A stretch of 51,566 bases of DNA from Deltaproteobacteria bacterium (lineage in GTDB: Bacteria > Desulfobacterota > Syntrophia > Syntrophales > UBA2210). The DNA lies in assembly GCA_016935935.1 (NCBI GenBank), contig JAFGPZ010000297.1, forward strand, positions 1-51,566. Reading direction: 5' to 3'. The first letter of the stretch is position 1. Each line of letters begins with the position of its first letter. This document shows positions 49,257-51,566 of the stretch, piece after piece. The notes beneath the pieces were generated by a model. The model was not told the origin of the DNA and made no database searches. It saw nothing but the letters and a program-made list of their open reading frames with translations. The translations under genes and the position numbers were made by a program.

Positions 49257-50228
49257 TTACAGCGCTAATACTTTCTCAAAATATTCTATGGTTTTCTTGA
49301 GTCCTTCTTCCAGGTCTGTTTCCGGCTTCCAGGCGAGTTTTTCTCCGGCCAGGGTGATGTCGGGCTGGCGCTGCCTGGGATCGTCCTGTGGGAGGGGTTG
49401 GTGAATAATCTTTGATTTCGAATGGGTAATCTCTATGATTCTTCCGGCCAGATCGAGGATGGTGAATTCTCCGGGGTTCCCCAGGTTGACCGGACCGATG
49501 AAGCCGTCGGGACCATTCATCATGCGGATCATGCCTTCTATCAGATCATCAACATAGCAGAAGGAACGGGTCTGTGTCCCGTTACCAAAGATCGTTATGT
49601 CCTGACCTCTGAGGGCCTGAACGATGAAGTTGCTGACGACACGACCGTCGTCCGGCTGCATCCTCGGACCATAGGTGTTGAAGATACGGACAACCCTGAT
49701 GTCAACTTTATTCTGCCGGTGATAATCGAAAAAAAGGGTCTCGGCGCAGCGCTTTCCCTCGTCATAACAGGATCGTATGCCGATGGTGTTGACGTTGCCC
49801 CAGTAGTCTTCCTTCTGAGGGTGCACTGTCGGGTCTCCATATACCTCGCTTGTGGAGGCCTGTAGTATCCGGGCCTTTACCCTCTTTGCCAAACCCAGCA
49901 TGTGGATGGCACCCATGACGCTGGTCTTGACCGTCTTGACGGGGTTGTACTGGTAGTGAATGGGCGAAGCGGGACAGGCCAGATTGTATATCTGATCCAC
50001 TTCGAGAAAGATGGGCTCTACCAGGTCGTGGCGGATGAGTTCAAAATTGGGGCTCCCAATGAGGTGGCTCACATTCTGCTTTCCCCCGGTAAAAAAATTG
50101 TCAAGGCACAGGACATCGTGACCTTCCGCAACCAGCCGGTCACAGAGGTGAGACCCGAGGAAACCGGCACCACCGGTAACTAAAATACGATTTTGAGTTT
50201 TTAATTTTGAATTTTTAATTGGAAACAC
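49257..50228 (-). CDS. uxs: UDP-glucuronate decarboxylase (UDP-xylose synthase)
   Basis: A 323-residue extended [21 protein letters not shown] at 15-32 binds [15 protein letters not shown] near 82-93 and the Tyr-x3-Lys in [11 protein letters not shown] near 152-162 are characteristic of UXS, as is [10 protein letters not shown] near 182-191. It converts UDP-glucuronate to UDP-xylose in the cytoplasm. The first dozen residues ([10 protein letters not shown]) come from an AT-rich DNA repeat and are not part of the fold. Xylose would enter the polysaccharide via one of the glycosyltransferases, or the 4-keto intermediate could be used. Confidence 0.92.
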   Translation of the reverse strand: MFPIKNSKLKTQNRILVTGGAGFLGSHLCDRLVAEGHDVLCLDNFFTGGKQNVSHLIGSPNFELIRHDLVEPIFLEVDQIYNLACPASPIHYQYNPVKTVKTSVMGAIHMLGLAKRVKARILQASTSEVYGDPTVHPQKEDYWGNVNTIGIRSCYDEGKRCAETLFFDYHRQNKVDIRVVRIFNTYGPRMQPDDGRVVSNFIVQALRGQDITIFGNGTQTRSFCYVDDLIEGMIRMMNGPDGFIGPVNLGNPGEFTILDLAGRIIEITHSKSKIIHQPLPQDDPRQRQPDITLAGEKLAWKPETDLEEGLKKTIEYFEKVLAL

Positions 50229-50390
50229 CCTTAAGAATAATGTTGGATTATAAATGTTTAATGATTATTTGAATTAGTGATGTAACATAATTCTTTATAA
50301 ACCTGAATAATCAGCAGCGCAAATTGATAAGTTTTTTCTTTTACAATATTAGGCTTCACGTCTTTCTAACTAAAACCTAAACATTTAACA

Positions 50391-51446
50391 TTAAAAGTTA
50401 TCTAAGTACCACGTGTATGTCTTTCTTATGCCTTGTTCAAGAGGGGTTTCTGCTCTCCAGCCCTTGCCTTGTACTCTTGAAATATCGAGAAGCTTCTGCG
50501 GGGTACCATCGGGAGTTGTCCCGTCCCACTCGATCCGGCCGGTGTAGCCAAGGATCCTCGATATCAATGCAGCCGTTTCCTGTATGGTTATATCTTTGCC
50601 AACACCGATGTTGATGAATTCACCTATATCGCCCGCGTTGTACCGCTCCATGAGAAAGACAACGGCGGCGGACAGATCGCCCGCATAGAGAAATTCCCTC
50701 TTCGGCGCTCCCGTGCCCCATAGGGTGATCCTGTCAGGGTGGATCCCGAATCTCGACAGGTGCTTCGCGAGCAAATCCGGGTCATCGGAGGATCCGGTGG
50801 GCAAGTTGTTTCCGAACCGTTCAAGGTCGCGCACAATGGAGGCATAGTCTTTCTGAGAGAGGAGCTTCGCCAGATGTAGTTTGCGGATCAGCGCGGGGAG
50901 AACATGCGAGGTCTCAAGGTTGAAGTTGTCATCCAGGCCGTAAAGATTTGAGGGCATGACGGACATAAAATTTGTCCCGTACTGCTCGTTGTAGTACCGG
51001 CAGAGTTTTATCGCCGCTATCTTCGCTATGGCGTAGGGTTCGTTCGTCGGCTCCAGCTCAGATGTCAGGAGATATTCTTCCTTGAGGGGCTGCGGCGCCT
51101 TTCTGGGATAGATGCAGGAAGACCCGAGGTTCATTAGTTTTTTGACTCCATGTGTGTATGAGGCATGGATCACATTGGCAGCTATCATCACGTTTTCATA
51201 GATAAACTGGGCCTTATAAGTACTGTTGGCGAGGATACCTCCGACCTTCGCGGCGCAGAGAAAGACATGGTCGGGCCTCTCCCTTTCAAAAAAATCCTCA
51301 ACCTCCTCCTGCCTTGTGAGATCAAGCTGGGCGTGAGACCTATAGAGAAGGTTCTTGTAGCCATTCGCCTCGAGCCGTCTCACGATGGCGGAACCCACCA
51401 TGCCGCGGTGTCCAGCGATATAAATTTTAGAATCTGTCTGCTTCAT
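50391..51446 (-). CDS. fcl: GDP-L-fucose synthase
   Basis: A 351-residue GDP-4-keto-6-deoxymannose epimerase-reductase from the ATG at 51446 (the frame extends to a TTG at 51467). IYIAGHRGMVGSAI near 8-21 is the NADP loop; the active-site Ser-Cys pair is in LGSSCIYP near 107-114, the catalytic Tyr-Lys in EPYAIAKIAA near 136-145; NLYGLDDNFNLETSHVLPA is diagnostic. An insertion of about 40 residues (near 190-230) makes it longer than the 310-320 residue E. coli type; similar long versions are known in other bacteria. It uses the product of Gmd, whose 3' end lies just upstream. Confidence 0.93.
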   Translation of the reverse strand: MKQTDSKIYIAGHRGMVGSAIVRRLEANGYKNLLYRSHAQLDLTRQEEVEDFFERERPDHVFLCAAKVGGILANSTYKAQFIYENVMIAANVIHASYTHGVKKLMNLGSSCIYPRKAPQPLKEEYLLTSELEPTNEPYAIAKIAAIKLCRYYNEQYGTNFMSVMPSNLYGLDDNFNLETSHVLPALIRKLHLAKLLSQKDYASIVRDLERFGNNLPTGSSDDPDLLAKHLSRFGIHPDRITLWGTGAPKREFLYAGDLSAAVVFLMERYNAGDIGEFINIGVGKDITIQETAALISRILGYTGRIEWDGTTPDGTPQKLLDISRVQGKGWRAETPLEQGIRKTYTWYLDNF

Positions 51447-51479
51447 TTTTCTTTTTAATAGTGACAACAGCGACTATTT

Positions 51480-51566
51480 TTAATATCCGGCGTCGTTGAG
51501 GATTTTTTCTTTTTCCGCCAGTTTGAGATCTGTTTCGATCATCATGCCGATGAGCTGATCAAACCC
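51480..51566 (-). CDS. gmd: GDP-mannose 4,6-dehydratase, C-terminal end (partial)
   Basis: Only the last 28 codons are in the window: GFDQLIGMMIETDLKLA then EKEKILNDAGY and TAA at 51482-51480. This matches the C-terminal tail of Gmd enzymes (a Phe-x-x-Leu-x-x-x-Met pattern followed by a charged helix). Gmd makes GDP-4-keto-6-deoxymannose, the substrate of the next gene. The call depends on the gene order and this short match. Confidence 0.65.
   Translation of the reverse strand, partial: GFDQLIGMMIETDLKLAEKEKILNDAGY

Noticed and set aside
50391..51446. About 40-residue insertion in GDP-L-fucose synthase as a novel feature
   Set aside because: Long Fcl forms with an insert after the NLYGxxDNF motif are known in other bacteria, so this is probably ordinary variation.

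Overview
The window is one long surface-polysaccharide locus. Every gene I can support lies on the minus strand, so transcription runs from base 51566 towards base 1. Wza, Wzc, an outer-membrane beta-barrel protein and an ABC exporter indicate a Gram-negative bacterium. Gene styles (short Wza, BBP2-type barrel, CpsB-type PHP phosphatase, four-helix-bundle passenger gene) and mixed base composition would fit a Deltaproteobacteria/Desulfobacterota-like organism, but that is inference. No tRNA, rRNA, CRISPR array or intact transposase was seen.

Layout in the direction of transcription. (1) 51.6-49.3 kb, nucleotide sugars: end of GDP-mannose 4,6-dehydratase, GDP-L-fucose synthase, UDP-glucuronate decarboxylase. 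(2) 49.2-42.9 kb, export and control: CpsB/CapC-like phosphatase, a small Ala/Thr/Gly-rich secreted protein, an outer-membrane barrel, Wza and the Wzc tyrosine autokinase. (3) 42.6-38.9 kb: a methyltransferase preceded by a short coupled ORF, then the ABC exporter pair Wzm/Wzt. (4) 38.9-35.2 kb: FkbM and two other methyltransferases, a broken methyltransferase copy and a putative glycosyltransferase. (5) 35.2-26.3 kb: an ulosonic-acid-type sugar module comprising a fused Gfo/Idh/MocA plus 2-hydroxyacid dehydrogenase, NeuB-like synthase, KdsC-like phosphatase, SDR, aldehyde dehydrogenase, NeuA-like cytidylyltransferase and transketolase. (6) 26.3-8.6 kb: a capsule-type transferase-like protein, AsnB-like amidotransferase, seven probable glycosyltransferases, formyltransferase, polysaccharide deacetylase, a methyltransferase, an O-antigen ligase/polymerase, and a thymidylate-kinase-like/nucleotidyltransferase pair. 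(7) 8.6-0.1 kb: the initiating phosphoglycosyltransferase, an epimerase and a full GDP-D-glycero-D-manno-heptose set (HddA, GmhA, GmhB, HddC) with a transaldolase, two oxidoreductases and a four-helix-bundle passenger gene.

Together the genes could build a heteropolysaccharide that contains heptose, fucose and xylose-type sugars and an acidic CMP-activated sugar, decorated by methyl, formyl and amide groups. The repeat unit would be started on a polyprenyl carrier by the phosphoglycosyltransferase. Export parts of both the ABC (Wzm/Wzt) and Wza/Wzc/Wzy types are present, and no Wzx flippase is visible in the window.

The most unusual items are the nine-kilobase ulosonate-like module with its fused double dehydrogenase, the deacetylase-formyltransferase pair, the kinase-like/nucleotidyltransferase pair, signs of cassette exchange (methyltransferase fragment, 37-bp duplication, palindromic mobile-element-like ends), and degenerate short tandem repeats that sit at gene junctions and even inside coding regions.
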